DNA of 64,000 bases from Azospirillum rugosum (GTDB taxonomy: Bacteria > Pseudomonadota > Alphaproteobacteria > Azospirillales > Azospirillaceae), in contig NZ_JAGINP010000012.1 of NCBI RefSeq assembly GCF_017876155.1, positions 1-64,000 on the forward strand. The letters run 5' to 3'. Positions 32,938-42,048 of the stretch are shown one piece after another. Position 1 is the first letter of the stretch. Each line of letters opens with the position of its first letter. The notes under the pieces are model-generated. The model made no database searches. It worked only from the letters and a program-made list of their open reading frames with translations, and had not been told where the DNA came from. The translations under genes and the position numbers were made by a program.

Positions 32938-34398
32938 ATGGACCCGTTGGAAAGCCCGCCAGAAAGCCCGCCGGACAGCGACCTGTTCCTGCGCGAGGAT
33001 GAACCGGCCGACGGCGCCGCCGGGGCGGAGCCGTGGCTGGTCCTGGTCGTGGACGACGACGAGCAGGTCCACGCCATGACGCGGGTCCTGCTCGGCGACT
33101 TCCGGTTCGAAGACCGCCCCTTCGCGATGATCAGCGCCTTCTCCGCGGCCGAGGCGCGGGCGATCCTCGCGGAGCGGCCGGACGTGCCGGTCATGCTGCT
33201 CGACGTCGTGATGGAAGCCCAGGATTCCGGGCTGGAGCTGGTCCACCACATCCGCCGGGACCTCGGCAACCAGCGCATCCGCATCATCCTGCGCACCGGC
33301 CAGCCGGGCCAGGCGCCGGAGCGCGACGTCATCATCGCCTACGACATCAACGACTATAAGGCCAAGAGCGAGCTGACCTCGCAGAAGCTGTTCACCAGCC
33401 TGGTCGGCGCGCTGCGCGCCTGGCGCGACATCGCGACCATCGAGCAGCTGAACCAGTCGCTGGAACGGCGCGTCGCCGAACGCACGGCGGAGCTGGCGCG
33501 ACAGCAGGCCCAGGCGGAGGAGCAGCGGCGCTTCGTCGAACACCTCATCGAAATGATGCCGAGCCCGGTCTGGTACGAGGACGCCCAGGGGCGCCGCGTG
33601 CTGAGCAACCGCGCCTTCCGCGACCTGTTCCCGCAGGCCCCCGCGCAGGACGGGGCCCAGGACACGGAAAGCGAAGCGGGAACGGTGCCGATCGGGCAGG
33701 GCCGCTGGGTCCCGGCCATGGACCCGTCCTCCACGGTGTTCGAAACGAGCGTCACCGCCCCCGGCGGGTTCACGCGTGAACTTCTGGTCGTCCGCAAGGC
33801 CCTGCCGACGGAGGAGGGCAGCCCCCAGGGCTCCATCGGCATCGCCACCGACATCACCGCGCGCCGCCTGATGGAGCGCGAACTGCACCGGCTGGCCATC
33901 ACCGACGCGCTGAGCGGGGTCCACAACCGCCGCCACCTGCTGGGCATCCTCGCGGGCGCCGTCGCCGATGTGGCCTCTGGGGCGGCTGCCGGGGCCGATC
34001 CCTGCTCCCTGGTCATGCTCGACATCGACCATTTCAAGCGCATCAACGACGAGCACGGCCACGCCGCCGGCGACCGCACCATCGAGTTCGTCGCCGCCGA
34101 AATCCGCGAGCATCTGCGCGGCACCGACAGCATCGGCCGCATCGGCGGGGAGGAGTTCGCGATCCTCCTCCCCGGCGCGGCGCTGAAGGCCGCCGGCGCG
34201 ATCGCCGAGCGGATCCGCGCCGGCATCGCCGCATCGCCGATCCCCCTCCCCGACGGCCGCTTCCACCCCACCACCGCCAGCTTCGGCGTGACCGAACTGC
34301 GCCCCGGCCAGGACAGCGTCGAAGCCGTCCTCCACCGCGCCGACGAGGCCCTCTATCGCGCCAAAGCCAACGGCCGCAACCGCATCGAGTTCAATTGA
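32938..34398 (+). CDS. Response regulator diguanylate cyclase (REC-PAS-GGDEF)
   Basis: 486 residues. Receiver at about 34-160 with acidic triad VVDDDE, phospho-Asp in VMLLDVVMEA and Lys in DYKAKSE; a coiled coil (ERRVAERTAELARQQAQ); a PAS-like domain (about 200-320); then GGDEF (about 325-486) with active site IGGEEF, metal/GTP block MLDIDHFKRIND and an intact product-inhibition I-site (RGTD five residues before GGEEF). It should make cyclic di-GMP under control of the kinase encoded two genes upstream. Start 8 bp after the binding-protein stop. Confidence 0.9.
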   Translation: MDPLESPPESPPDSDLFLREDEPADGAAGAEPWLVLVVDDDEQVHAMTRVLLGDFRFEDRPFAMISAFSAAEARAILAERPDVPVMLLDVVMEAQDSGLELVHHIRRDLGNQRIRIILRTGQPGQAPERDVIIAYDINDYKAKSELTSQKLFTSLVGALRAWRDIATIEQLNQSLERRVAERTAELARQQAQAEEQRRFVEHLIEMMPSPVWYEDAQGRRVLSNRAFRDLFPQAPAQDGAQDTESEAGTVPIGQGRWVPAMDPSSTVFETSVTAPGGFTRELLVVRKALPTEEGSPQGSIGIATDITARRLMERELHRLAITDALSGVHNRRHLLGILAGAVADVASGAAAGADPCSLVMLDIDHFKRINDEHGHAAGDRTIEFVAAEIREHLRGTDSIGRIGGEEFAILLPGAALKAAGAIAERIRAGIAASPIPLPDGRFHPTTASFGVTELRPGQDSVEAVLHRADEALYRAKANGRNRIEFN

Positions 34399-34446
34399 GG
34401 GGGCGTGTTCGGCTTCCCAATCTGCAAGTAATAAGGAAGACAAAAG

Positions 34447-34600
34447 CCCCTCTCCCTTGAGGGGAGAGGGGTTGGGGTGAGGGTGGTGCCGGCTTTGGCC
34501 GGCCGGAACTTTCAGAAGTCACCGGGTTCGAGAGTCTTTTCCGGGCTGCCGCCCGTAACGACCCCTCACCCCAACCCCTCTCCCCCAAGGGGCGAGGGGC
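34447..34600. repeat. Palindromic GAGAGGG repeat, paired copy between convergent genes
   Basis: Left hairpin CCCCTCTCCCTTGAGGGGAGAGGGG plus TTGGGGTGAGGG, right half CCCCTCACCCCAACCCCTCTCCC plus hairpin. The spacer differs from the other copies and holds its own GCCGG palindrome. It lies between the convergent cyclase and molybdopterin hydroxylase genes, a plausible bidirectional terminator. Confidence 0.82.
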
Positions 34601-34615
34601 TTTTTACTGCACCCC

Positions 34616-36883
34616 TCAAATCACCCCCACCGCCGCCCTCACCCGCTCCGGGCTCAGCGGCATGTCGCGCAGGCGCACGCCGGTGGCGTCGGCCACCGCG
34701 TTGGCCAGCGCCGCCGCCGCCGGTCCCTGCGCCGCCTCCGCCGTGCCGAGGAAGGGCTGGCCCGGCCGGTCCATCACATGCACCGCGACGCTGTCCGGCA
34801 CGTCCTTGAAGCGCAGGATGGGGTAGGCGCTCCAGTCGAAGCCGGTGCGCCGCTCCGCGTCGAAGGACATCGCCTCGCGGCTCGTCCAGCTGATCGACTG
34901 GACGATGCCGCCTTCGACCTGGTTGCGGACGCCGTCGGGGCTGGCCGCCTGCCCGCAATCGACCGCGGCGACCGCGCGCCGCACCCGGATGCGGCCGGTC
35001 TCCCGCTCCACCTCGACCTCCATCGCCACCGCGCAGTAGGCGCCCAGGTTCTTGTAGCGGGCGAAGGCCAGGCCGCAGCCGCGCCGCCCGTCGGGCCGGG
35101 GACGGCCGCGCCAGCCGAAACGCTCCGCCACCGTGGCGATCACGTCCCGCCCGCGCTCGTCCACCATGTGGGCCAGCCGCAGGTCCAGCGGGTCGATGCC
35201 GCCGGCCTTGGCCAGCTCGTCGAACATGCTCTCGATGGAGAACACGTTCAGGTGCGCGCCCAGCGAGCGCAGCGCCGACACCCGGATCGGCATGTCCTTC
35301 AGGAAGTGATAGACGACGTGCAGGTTCGGCAGGTCGTACAGGGGCACGGAATTGCGGCTGCCGTCGCCCTCCGGCATCGGGATGGGCTTGCCCTCCGGCA
35401 CCGGGAAGGGGTTCGGGATCTCCCCGCCGGCCAGCACGCCGCCCGCCCCGACCGGGCGGTTGTTGTGCGGGTTGCTCCAGACCTCGTGCCGCCAAGCGGC
35501 GATGCGCTTGTCGGGGCCGAGCGACGCTTCCAGTTCCGTCACCATGCCGGGGCCCAGCGGTTCCCAGCCGAACTCCTGCTCCCGCATCCATTGCAGGCGG
35601 ATCGGGCGGCCGGGCACATGCCTGGCGATCAGCGCGGCGTCGGCCGAGACGTCGTCGGCGCCGTTCTGGCCGTAGCAGCCGGCCCCCTCCACATGGATGG
35701 CGTGGACATCCTCCTCCGGAAGGCCGACCAGCTGCGCGGCGACGCGGCGCACGTCGAAGGTGCCCTGGCTGTGCGTCCACACCGTCAGCTTGCCGTCCTG
35801 GAACAGCGCCAGGGAACAGGACGGCCCAATGGAGCCGTGGCTCAGCCACGGGCGGGTGTAGCGCGCCTTGACCGTGTGGGCCGGCGTGGCTGGGGTGTCC
35901 GGGCCGTCCTGGATCACGATGTCCCGCGACGGCAGCGCCTTCAGCGCCTCCACCACACCACCATTTGGCAGCGGCGGCGCGCTTCGCACCGCCTTCGCGG
36001 TTTGGATGCGGCGCAGCGCCTTGACCGCGGTCCATTCCCGTTCCGCGACGATGGCGACGAAGGACCCGTCCTGGACGACCGTCACCACGCCCGGCATCGC
36101 CGCGACCTCCGCGATCGCCAGCGGCTCCAGCCGGGTGCCGACGCTGGGGCCGCGGACCACGCGGGCGTGCAGCATGCCCGGCAGCCGCATGTCCTGGATG
36201 TAGGCGGCCCCGCCGGCCAGCTTCGCCGGGATGTCCACGCGGGGAAGGTCCCGACCCATGGTCCGGTACTGGGCCGGATCGCGCCGCGGCGCGTCGGGCA
36301 CCGCCTCCACGTGCAGCGACAGGGCCGCCGCGACCTCGCCATAGGGCGCGGACCGGCCGCCGGGTCCGGCCAGCCGGCCGTCGCCGGTGGTGGTGACCGC
36401 GTCCTCCGCCACGCCCCAGCTCTCCGCGGCCTTGCGCGCCAGCAGCATCCGCACATTCGCCGCGGCGTTCAGGATGGCGGTGCCGCTGTCCTGCATGGAA
36501 TGGCTGCCGGCGGTCAGCCCCTCGTCCGGCGTGCGCGCCGTGTCGGCGGTGACCAGCGTGACGCGCGCCGGCGGCACGTCCAGCTCCTCCGCCGCGACCT
36601 GGATCAGCGCGGTCTTGATGCCCTGGCCCAGCTCCACCTTGCCGGTGAAGACGGTGACCGCCCCGTTGGCGTCGATGCGGATCCAGGAATCCAGCATGGG
36701 CGCCGATTTCAGGCTGCCCGGCAGGTTCGGCGCGACCACCTTGGGGCCGGGGCCGCCCTCCCCGCCGCCGGCCAGCTGCGCGAAGGCGCGCGGCACCATG
36801 GAGAATCCGACGACGAGGGCGCCCGCCGTCAGACCCGTGGAGAGAAATGACCGGCGCGAGAGGGTGTCCAGGGACCGGGTCAC
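34616..36883 (-). CDS. Molybdopterin-binding subunit of an IorB/NicB-type hydroxylase
   Basis: 755 residues from a GTG whose TGA-overlap (GTGA) couples it to the 2Fe-2S subunit gene. A twin-arginine signal (SRRSFLSTGLTAG) begins near residue 10, so the folded enzyme is exported with its partner. The body matches the isoquinoline-1-oxidoreductase beta family of xanthine-oxidase-like enzymes (GKVELGQGIKTAL; SVPLYDLPN; the C-terminal Glu region GTAEAAQGPAAAALANAVADATG, slightly unlike the usual GVGE). Expected chemistry is hydroxylation of a N-heterocycle or oxidation of an aldehyde, with electrons going to the adjacent cytochrome c. The substrate is unknown. Confidence 0.87.
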   Translation of the reverse strand: MTRSLDTLSRRSFLSTGLTAGALVVGFSMVPRAFAQLAGGGEGGPGPKVVAPNLPGSLKSAPMLDSWIRIDANGAVTVFTGKVELGQGIKTALIQVAAEELDVPPARVTLVTADTARTPDEGLTAGSHSMQDSGTAILNAAANVRMLLARKAAESWGVAEDAVTTTGDGRLAGPGGRSAPYGEVAAALSLHVEAVPDAPRRDPAQYRTMGRDLPRVDIPAKLAGGAAYIQDMRLPGMLHARVVRGPSVGTRLEPLAIAEVAAMPGVVTVVQDGSFVAIVAEREWTAVKALRRIQTAKAVRSAPPLPNGGVVEALKALPSRDIVIQDGPDTPATPAHTVKARYTRPWLSHGSIGPSCSLALFQDGKLTVWTHSQGTFDVRRVAAQLVGLPEEDVHAIHVEGAGCYGQNGADDVSADAALIARHVPGRPIRLQWMREQEFGWEPLGPGMVTELEASLGPDKRIAAWRHEVWSNPHNNRPVGAGGVLAGGEIPNPFPVPEGKPIPMPEGDGSRNSVPLYDLPNLHVVYHFLKDMPIRVSALRSLGAHLNVFSIESMFDELAKAGGIDPLDLRLAHMVDERGRDVIATVAERFGWRGRPRPDGRRGCGLAFARYKNLGAYCAVAMEVEVERETGRIRVRRAVAAVDCGQAASPDGVRNQVEGGIVQSISWTSREAMSFDAERRTGFDWSAYPILRFKDVPDSVAVHVMDRPGQPFLGTAEAAQGPAAAALANAVADATGVRLRDMPLSPERVRAAVGVI

Positions 36884-37371
36884 GGCTTGGCCTCCAGGCT
36901 GGAGGTGCGGGCGCCCGTCGCGTCGACGGCGCGCCGGACCGCGCGCAGGATGCGCATGTGCGTGCCGCAGCGGCACAGGTTCGTCTGCATGTGGTTGCGG
37001 ATGTCCGCGTCGCTGATCGGCCCGCCGCGGTCGAGCAGGGCCTGCGCGCGCATGATCATGCCAGCGATGCAATAGCCGCACTGGGCCGCCTGCTCCTGTT
37101 CGAAGGCCTGTTGCAGCGGGCCGAGGTTGCCGGGCGAGCCCAGCCCTTCCACGGTGGTGACCCGCCGCCCCTGGACCGCCGCGACCGGCGTCAGGCAGGA
37201 GAAGACCGGCCGGCCGTCCACATGCACCGTGCAGGCCCCGCACTGGCCGAGCCCGCAGCCGTACTTGGCCCCGTTCAGCCCCAGATCGTCGCGCAGCACG
37301 TAGAGCAGGGGGGTGTCCGGCTCCGCGTCGACGCGGTGCTCGGCCCCGTTGATGGTCAGGGTCATGGTCAT
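36880..37371 (-). CDS. 2Fe-2S subunit of a molybdenum hydroxylase (IorA/NicA-like)
   Basis: 163 residues with the eight cysteines of two [2Fe-2S] clusters: YGCGLGQCGACTVHVDGRPVFSC for the ferredoxin-type cluster and CGYC...CRCG in the helical domain. An AAGGA lies eight bases before this ATG; a second ATG two codons on is also possible. It overlaps the cytochrome c gene upstream and the molybdopterin subunit gene downstream by 4 bp each, so the three are one complex. No separate FAD subunit gene is present, as is usual for the cytochrome-linked branch. Confidence 0.9.
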   Translation of the reverse strand: MTMTLTINGAEHRVDAEPDTPLLYVLRDDLGLNGAKYGCGLGQCGACTVHVDGRPVFSCLTPVAAVQGRRVTTVEGLGSPGNLGPLQQAFEQEQAAQCGYCIAGMIMRAQALLDRGGPISDADIRNHMQTNLCRCGTHMRILRAVRRAVDATGARTSSLEAKP

Positions 37372-38657
37372 TGGGGTGATCCTTCGCGCTTGGCCTCGGC
37401 GACGGCGTCGGCCAGCTTCGGCCAGGCGGGTTTCTCGCTGAAGCGCGTGCGCACATAGGCGGCGATCTGGGCGACCTGCGCGTCGGTCAGGTTGTCCCGG
37501 AAGGGCGGCATGTAAGGGCCGGCCCCGCCGGAGGAGGGCTTCAGCCCCTGGAGGATGGCCTGGACCGCGTTGCGCGGGTCGTCGGCCTGCACAGCGTCGA
37601 CATGGGACAGGGGCGGCCGGCCCTGCGCCACCATCGGCGCGCCGTCGCCGTGGCATCCTGCGCAGGCCCCGGCGAACAGCGCCGCACCGTTTGGATGCTC
37701 CCGCGCCGCCTCCGCCGCACGGTCCACCGGCGGAGAAACGGGCGTAGGCTGAGCCGGCGCCTTCAGGCCCATCACCGACCCGATGTAGGTCGCGATGGCG
37801 CGCACGTCCTCCTCCGGCGCGGTGGACAGGCCGTGCACCACCGGCTCCATCGGGCCGGCTGCCGCACCCTGCCGCGGGGACAGGCCGGTGCGCAGATAGG
37901 CGTACAGCGTGTCCGCCGTCCAGCCGCGCGCGGCGGCGTTCGAACCGTCGAGCGGCGGAGCGTTCCACCCCTCCGCGACCCCGCCGGCGAAGGCTTTGGA
38001 GCGCATCTCCGCGCCGGCGAGGTTGCGCGGCGTGTGGCAGGACCCGCAGTGGCCCAGCCCCTCCACCAGGTACCGGCCGCGGTTCCAGGCGTCGCTCTGC
38101 GCCGGGTCCGGGGCGATGCCGCCCGTCTCCAGGAACAGCAGTTTCCAGCCGGCTAGCAGCGGGCGGAACCCCAGCGGCGGGATCAGGCTGTTCTCCGGCG
38201 CTTTTGCGGACACCGCCGGCCGGGTCATCAGGTAGGCGTAGAGCGCGTCGAGGTCGCCGTCGGTCACGTGGGTGTAATGGTCGTAGGGCAGCGCGGGATA
38301 CAGATGGCTGCCATCGCGCGCCACCCCGTCGCGCATCGCGCGCTTGAACGCGTCCTTCGACCAGCGGCCGATGCCCGTCGCCTCGTCCGGGGTGATGTTG
38401 GTGGCGTAGAGCGTCCCGAACGGCGTGGCGAGCGGCCGGCCGCCGGCATAGATCACGCCATCTTCGGCCGTATGGCAGACGGCGCAGTCGCCCAGCGTCG
38501 CCAGCGTCGCCCCGCGGCGCACCTCATCCGGCGTGAAGTCCCCGGCCGCCGGCCGCCGGATGGGGGCGATCTCCGGCTTCCAGGCGACCACGGCGAACCC
38601 CGCCAGCCCGGCCACAGCAAGGGCGGCCAGCGCCGCCGCGGTTCGCAGCGGGGTCAT
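37368..38657 (-). CDS. Three-haem cytochrome c, electron acceptor of the Mo hydroxylase
   Basis: 429 residues with an N-terminal membrane anchor (about 5-25) and three CxxCH haem sites: CAVCH near 58, CGSCH near 205 and CAGCH near 333. This triple-haem subunit resembles the cytochrome part of gluconate/alcohol/aldehyde dehydrogenases and the cytochrome domains fused in nicotinate dehydrogenase NicB. It would pass electrons from the periplasmic Mo enzyme to the respiratory chain. Coupled by 4-bp overlaps to the OYE gene upstream and the 2Fe-2S gene downstream. Confidence 0.9.
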   Translation of the reverse strand: MTPLRTAAALAALAVAGLAGFAVVAWKPEIAPIRRPAAGDFTPDEVRRGATLATLGDCAVCHTAEDGVIYAGGRPLATPFGTLYATNITPDEATGIGRWSKDAFKRAMRDGVARDGSHLYPALPYDHYTHVTDGDLDALYAYLMTRPAVSAKAPENSLIPPLGFRPLLAGWKLLFLETGGIAPDPAQSDAWNRGRYLVEGLGHCGSCHTPRNLAGAEMRSKAFAGGVAEGWNAPPLDGSNAAARGWTADTLYAYLRTGLSPRQGAAAGPMEPVVHGLSTAPEEDVRAIATYIGSVMGLKAPAQPTPVSPPVDRAAEAAREHPNGAALFAGACAGCHGDGAPMVAQGRPPLSHVDAVQADDPRNAVQAILQGLKPSSGGAGPYMPPFRDNLTDAQVAQIAAYVRTRFSEKPAWPKLADAVAEAKREGSPQ

Positions 38658-39769
38658 GGGACGCCTGCCACCAGATCCGACATGGACGCGTAGTCCGTGT
38701 AGCCCTCCGCCCCGCCGCCGTACCAGCCCACCGGGCGCGGGTCGTTGAATGGCCCGCCTTGGGCGATGCGCGCGGGCAGGTCGGGGTTGGCGATGAACAG
38801 CCGCGCGAAGGACGCGAGGCTGATGGTGTCCAGCGCGACCAGCTGCTCCGCCAGGTCGGGGCTCAGTCCGCCGTTGAGGATCACCGGCCCGTGGTAATGC
38901 GGCTTGATCATCTGCAGCAGTTCCGTCCGGTCCGGCGCGCCGGCCCAGGCGTTGGTGTCCGCGATCTCCACGAAGCCGACGCCGAGCTGGTCGAGCATCG
39001 ACGCGACGTGCCCATAGGTCTCATGCGGGTCCGGGTCCATCGGGTTGTTGTAGGCGGCGGTGGGCGACAGCCGGACGCCGACGCGGCCCATCGGCACGAC
39101 CTCGCCCACCGCCTCGACGATCTCGCGCAGGAAGCGCGCGCGGTTCTCAACAGGACCACCGTAGCGATCGTCGCGGCGGTTGGTGCCCGGCGACAGGAAC
39201 TGCTGCGGCAGGTAGCCGTTGGCGGCGTGCACCTCCACCCCGTCGAAGCCGGCCGCCCAGGCGTTGGCGGCGGCCACCCGGAACTGCTGCACCGCCTCCT
39301 CGACCTCCGCCAGCGTCATGGCGCGCGACGGCGTCGCGGCGATGCGCACATAATGGCCGTTTCCCAGCTGCCCGTAGACCTGGAGGAGCCCCAGGTCGTC
39401 GTTGACCGCCGAGGGCGCCAGGGGCTGCTGCCCGTTCAGGATGCCCGCCGCACCCACCCGGCCGCAATGCCACAGCTGGCAGACGATCCGCCCGCCGGCC
39501 TCGTGCACCGCGTCGACCACCGGGCGCCAGCCCGCGACCTGCTCCGCCGAGTAAATCCCCGGCGCGTGCTCGAACGCGCAGGACGCCGCCGTGACGTTCG
39601 TCGCCTCGGTCACGATCAGGCCGGCGCTCGCCCGCTGGGCGTAGTAGGTGGCGTTCAGGGCCACCGGCACGTCGCCGGCCCCCGCCCGGCAGCGGGTCAT
39701 TGGCGCCATGACGATGCGGTTCGGAAGCGTGATGTCGCCCAGTTGAAACGGGCTGAGGAGCTTGCTCAT
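38654..39769 (-). CDS. Old-yellow-enzyme-family NADH:flavin oxidoreductase
   Basis: 371 residues from MSKLLSPF (AGGAACG upstream); nine earlier in-frame codons are dropped. OYE features: LPNRIVMAPMTRCRA, the substrate-binding His pair region QLWHCGRVG (His/Asn type), the active-site Tyr in YGQLGNGHYVR-like context, DGVEVHAANGYLPQQFLSP and NRRDDRYGGPVENRARF. Such FMN enzymes reduce electron-poor C=C bonds or nitro compounds. It is the first gene of the four-gene operon that ends with the molybdenum hydroxylase, suggesting that hydroxylation and ring or alkene reduction act on one compound class. Confidence 0.88.
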   Translation of the reverse strand: MSKLLSPFQLGDITLPNRIVMAPMTRCRAGAGDVPVALNATYYAQRASAGLIVTEATNVTAASCAFEHAPGIYSAEQVAGWRPVVDAVHEAGGRIVCQLWHCGRVGAAGILNGQQPLAPSAVNDDLGLLQVYGQLGNGHYVRIAATPSRAMTLAEVEEAVQQFRVAAANAWAAGFDGVEVHAANGYLPQQFLSPGTNRRDDRYGGPVENRARFLREIVEAVGEVVPMGRVGVRLSPTAAYNNPMDPDPHETYGHVASMLDQLGVGFVEIADTNAWAGAPDRTELLQMIKPHYHGPVILNGGLSPDLAEQLVALDTISLASFARLFIANPDLPARIAQGGPFNDPRPVGWYGGGAEGYTDYASMSDLVAGVP

Positions 39770-40110
39770 GAAGTCGTTCCTGTGAAGCGTCGGCAAAAAC
39801 GGTCGGCAATGGGCAGGATCTGGAGCGCCGGCGCGGACCGTATTGAAGAATATTCACCGCCCTTGCCCATTCTGGACTTGGGCGCATCAGGCAGCTTCTG
39901 GATTTGGCCGCCTCAGGCGGCCAGGCGCGGCGCCACGGCGGTTTCCCGCATCACCGCGTCCGGCGTGCGGTAACGCTCGGCGTTCGCGCGCTCTTCATCG
40001 GTGCGGAGCTGCCTGAAGAGACGGTGGCACTCGCCCGGCCACGCCCGCCCGCGGGACAAACGGGGCGCAAGCGCCGGACACCCGACGAGCGCGAGAATAA
40101 GGCGGTGACG
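39770..40110. other. Gene-free stretch with hairpin and possible gene remnant
   Basis: No intact gene. It begins with the promoter side of the OYE operon (TATTGAAGAATATTCACC). A perfect hairpin GGCCGCC-TCA-GGCGGCC (39906-39922) precedes, on the minus strand, a short frame ending LRTDEERANAERYRTPDAV and a stop at 39913. That looks like the C-terminal tail of a lost gene but I do not recognise it. The stretch abuts the decayed acetate permease, so it is probably a deletion scar. Confidence 0.45.
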
Positions 40111-40831
40111 GGCCACATCCTCATGCGCTTCTTCACCGTCCACGACGCGGTGGAACTGGTCGGCACCGACCCCGCGCTTCAAGGATGCGGCCGGCGGCCT
40201 GATCGGGGGCGGCAACATGGTGGCCGTGCATCTGGCCGACGCCATCGGCGGGTCGCTGCTGCTGGGCTTCATCTCCGCGGTCGCCTTCGCCACCATCCTG
40301 GCGGTGGTTGCCGGGCTGACGCTGGCCGGCGCGTCGGCGGTCAGCCACGACCTCTACGCCTGCGTTTTCAAGCGCGGGCGCGCGACGGAGGCGCAGGAGA
40401 TCCGCGTCTCCAAGGGCGCCGCGGTGGTGATCAGCCTGGCGGCCATCGCGCTGGGGATCGAGTTCGAGACGATGAACATCGCCTACATGGTGGGGCTGGT
40501 CTTCGCCATCGCCGCCAGCGCCAATTTCCCGATCCTCGTGCTGTCGGTGTTCTGGCGCGGCCTGACCACGCGGGGCGCGGTGGCCGGCGGGGTGACCGGG
40601 CTGGTGACGGCGGTCGGCATGGTCGTGCTCGGCCCCGGCGTCTGGGTGGCGGCCCTCCACCACCCCGCGCCGATCTTCCCCTACGAGAACCCGGCCCTGT
40701 TCTCCGTCCCCCTGGCCTTCGCGGCGGCCTGGATCGTCTCGGTCCTCGACCGCTCCCGCGCCGCGGCGGAGGTCCGCTCCGCCTTCAACGCCCAGTTCGT
40801 CCGCGCCCAGATCGGGGCGGGCGCGGACTGA
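40111..40831 (+). pseudogene. actP: Decayed cation/acetate symporter (actP) remnant
   Basis: Only the last third of an ActP-type SSF permease remains. The fragment begins at [13 protein letters not shown], then jumps directly to VELVGTDPA, losing about 29 residues (one membrane helix) relative to ActP. A +1/-2 frameshift near 40177 follows, before [14 protein letters not shown] resumes in another frame. From there the sequence is well conserved to the end ([32 protein letters not shown]). The N-terminal two thirds and start are absent. The remaining open frame of 204 codons begins at an internal Met and cannot make a functional transporter. Convergent with the PepSY gene, 9 bp away. Confidence 0.88.
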
Positions 40832-40840
40832 AGGAAGCCG

Positions 40841-42013
40841 TCAAACCGTCGCCCGGGCCGCCGCGCGCTCGGCGTCCTTGGCGCGACGGTTGCGGCGCTT
40901 CAGGTACCACATGGCCGTGCCGGTCACCGCGAACAGGGGCGGCAGGACGCCGGACAGGAACACCAGCACCTTCCACACCCAGCCCAGCCCCTGGCCGGCG
41001 TGCAGCGGCCGCTGCCACGCGACGAAGGTCTCGCCGGCCGAGTAAGTGCGGGGGTCGCGGACCTCGACGACGCGGGACGTCCAGGGATCGACGAAGGCGG
41101 TGACCGACGGTGCCCCCGGACGGGCGTCCGGCCGGACCAGCGTGATACGGTAGGCTTGGTCCGGCCGCGCCGGCAGACCGACGGCGCGCACCCGGCCGTC
41201 GGGCACGGCGGCTAGGGCCAGCGCCACGGCCTGGTCGGGGCCGGCGGGCTCCGCACCCCGCACCGGCTCCACCTTCACCGCCGCGCGCAGGTCGCGGGTG
41301 GGGGAGACCATGGCGACGGCGGCGCTGAGCGTCTGCGGAAAGGCGATGTAGACGCCGGAAAAGCTGACCACCACGAAGACCGCCAGCGTCCAGATGCCGA
41401 CCGCGCCGTGCAGGTCCCGGTGCAGCCGCACCCCGCGCGCCCCGCGCTTGACCTGCAAGGCCTCCTTCCAGCGGCCCGGCCGCGGCCACCACAGCACCAG
41501 CCCGGACACGCCCAGCACCAGCATCGCCACGCCCAGCCAGCCGACCGCGTCCCGGCCGCTGCGGTCGGGGATCAGCAGGTTGGCGTGCAGCATGAAGATC
41601 TGCCGCATCAGCCCGCCGCCGCCCGGCTTGCTGGTCTCCAGCACCGCCAGCGAGACCGGATCGACCAGCATGGTGGCCCCACCGCCGCCCGGTCCGCTGC
41701 GCCCCGGCGCCATCAAGCGGACCGAGGCCGGCTCGCCCGCCTCGTTGGGCAGCGTCACCATGCCGGGCGCCAGCCCCTGCGGGGCGTTGGCCTTGGCCGT
41801 ATCCAGGATCGCGGCGACCGACTGCGGCTCGCCCACCGCCAGAGTCCGGGCCGTGGGGGCAGAGAACAGATCCTCAAGCTCGTGCTCGAAGACGAGGATC
41901 GCGCCGGTGATGCCAAGCACCGCCAGCGGCAGGCACAGGATGAGCCCGACCCAGAGGTGGATGGTCTGAAGCGCGCGGTGCCAGGGGCGGGCGGAGCGGG
42001 GCTGTGTCGCCAT
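40841..42013 (-). CDS. PepSY-associated membrane protein, probably iron-regulated
   Basis: 390 residues from MATQPRS; upstream in-frame codons run through the operator and repeat. Four membrane helices (about 16-37, 140-165, 190-215, 340-365) and PepSY-type extracytoplasmic domains; HLWVGLILCLPLAVLGITGAILVFEHEL and FMLHANLL are typical of the PepSY_TM/PiuB-like family found next to TonB-dependent siderophore receptors. Members are linked to ferric-siderophore reduction. Two Fur-box-like palindromes directly upstream support induction by iron limitation. No receptor gene is in the window. Confidence 0.85.
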   Translation of the reverse strand: MATQPRSARPWHRALQTIHLWVGLILCLPLAVLGITGAILVFEHELEDLFSAPTARTLAVGEPQSVAAILDTAKANAPQGLAPGMVTLPNEAGEPASVRLMAPGRSGPGGGGATMLVDPVSLAVLETSKPGGGGLMRQIFMLHANLLIPDRSGRDAVGWLGVAMLVLGVSGLVLWWPRPGRWKEALQVKRGARGVRLHRDLHGAVGIWTLAVFVVVSFSGVYIAFPQTLSAAVAMVSPTRDLRAAVKVEPVRGAEPAGPDQAVALALAAVPDGRVRAVGLPARPDQAYRITLVRPDARPGAPSVTAFVDPWTSRVVEVRDPRTYSAGETFVAWQRPLHAGQGLGWVWKVLVFLSGVLPPLFAVTGTAMWYLKRRNRRAKDAERAAARATV

Positions 42014-42048
42014 GGTCCAACATCGAAAAGGGTTGCCGCCTGCGGGCG

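Noticed and set aside
2378-38657. A nicotinate degradation pathway (FAD hydroxylase, Mo hydroxylase with cytochrome, dimethylmalate-type enzymes)
   Set aside because: The pieces are 10-30 kb apart, in different orientations, and none of nicD, nicE, nicF, nicX or the mutase/isomerase genes is present.
40217-40831. A 204-residue membrane protein as an intact gene
   Set aside because: Comparison with ActP shows it is the C-terminal part only, preceded by a frameshifted and internally deleted remnant of the same gene.
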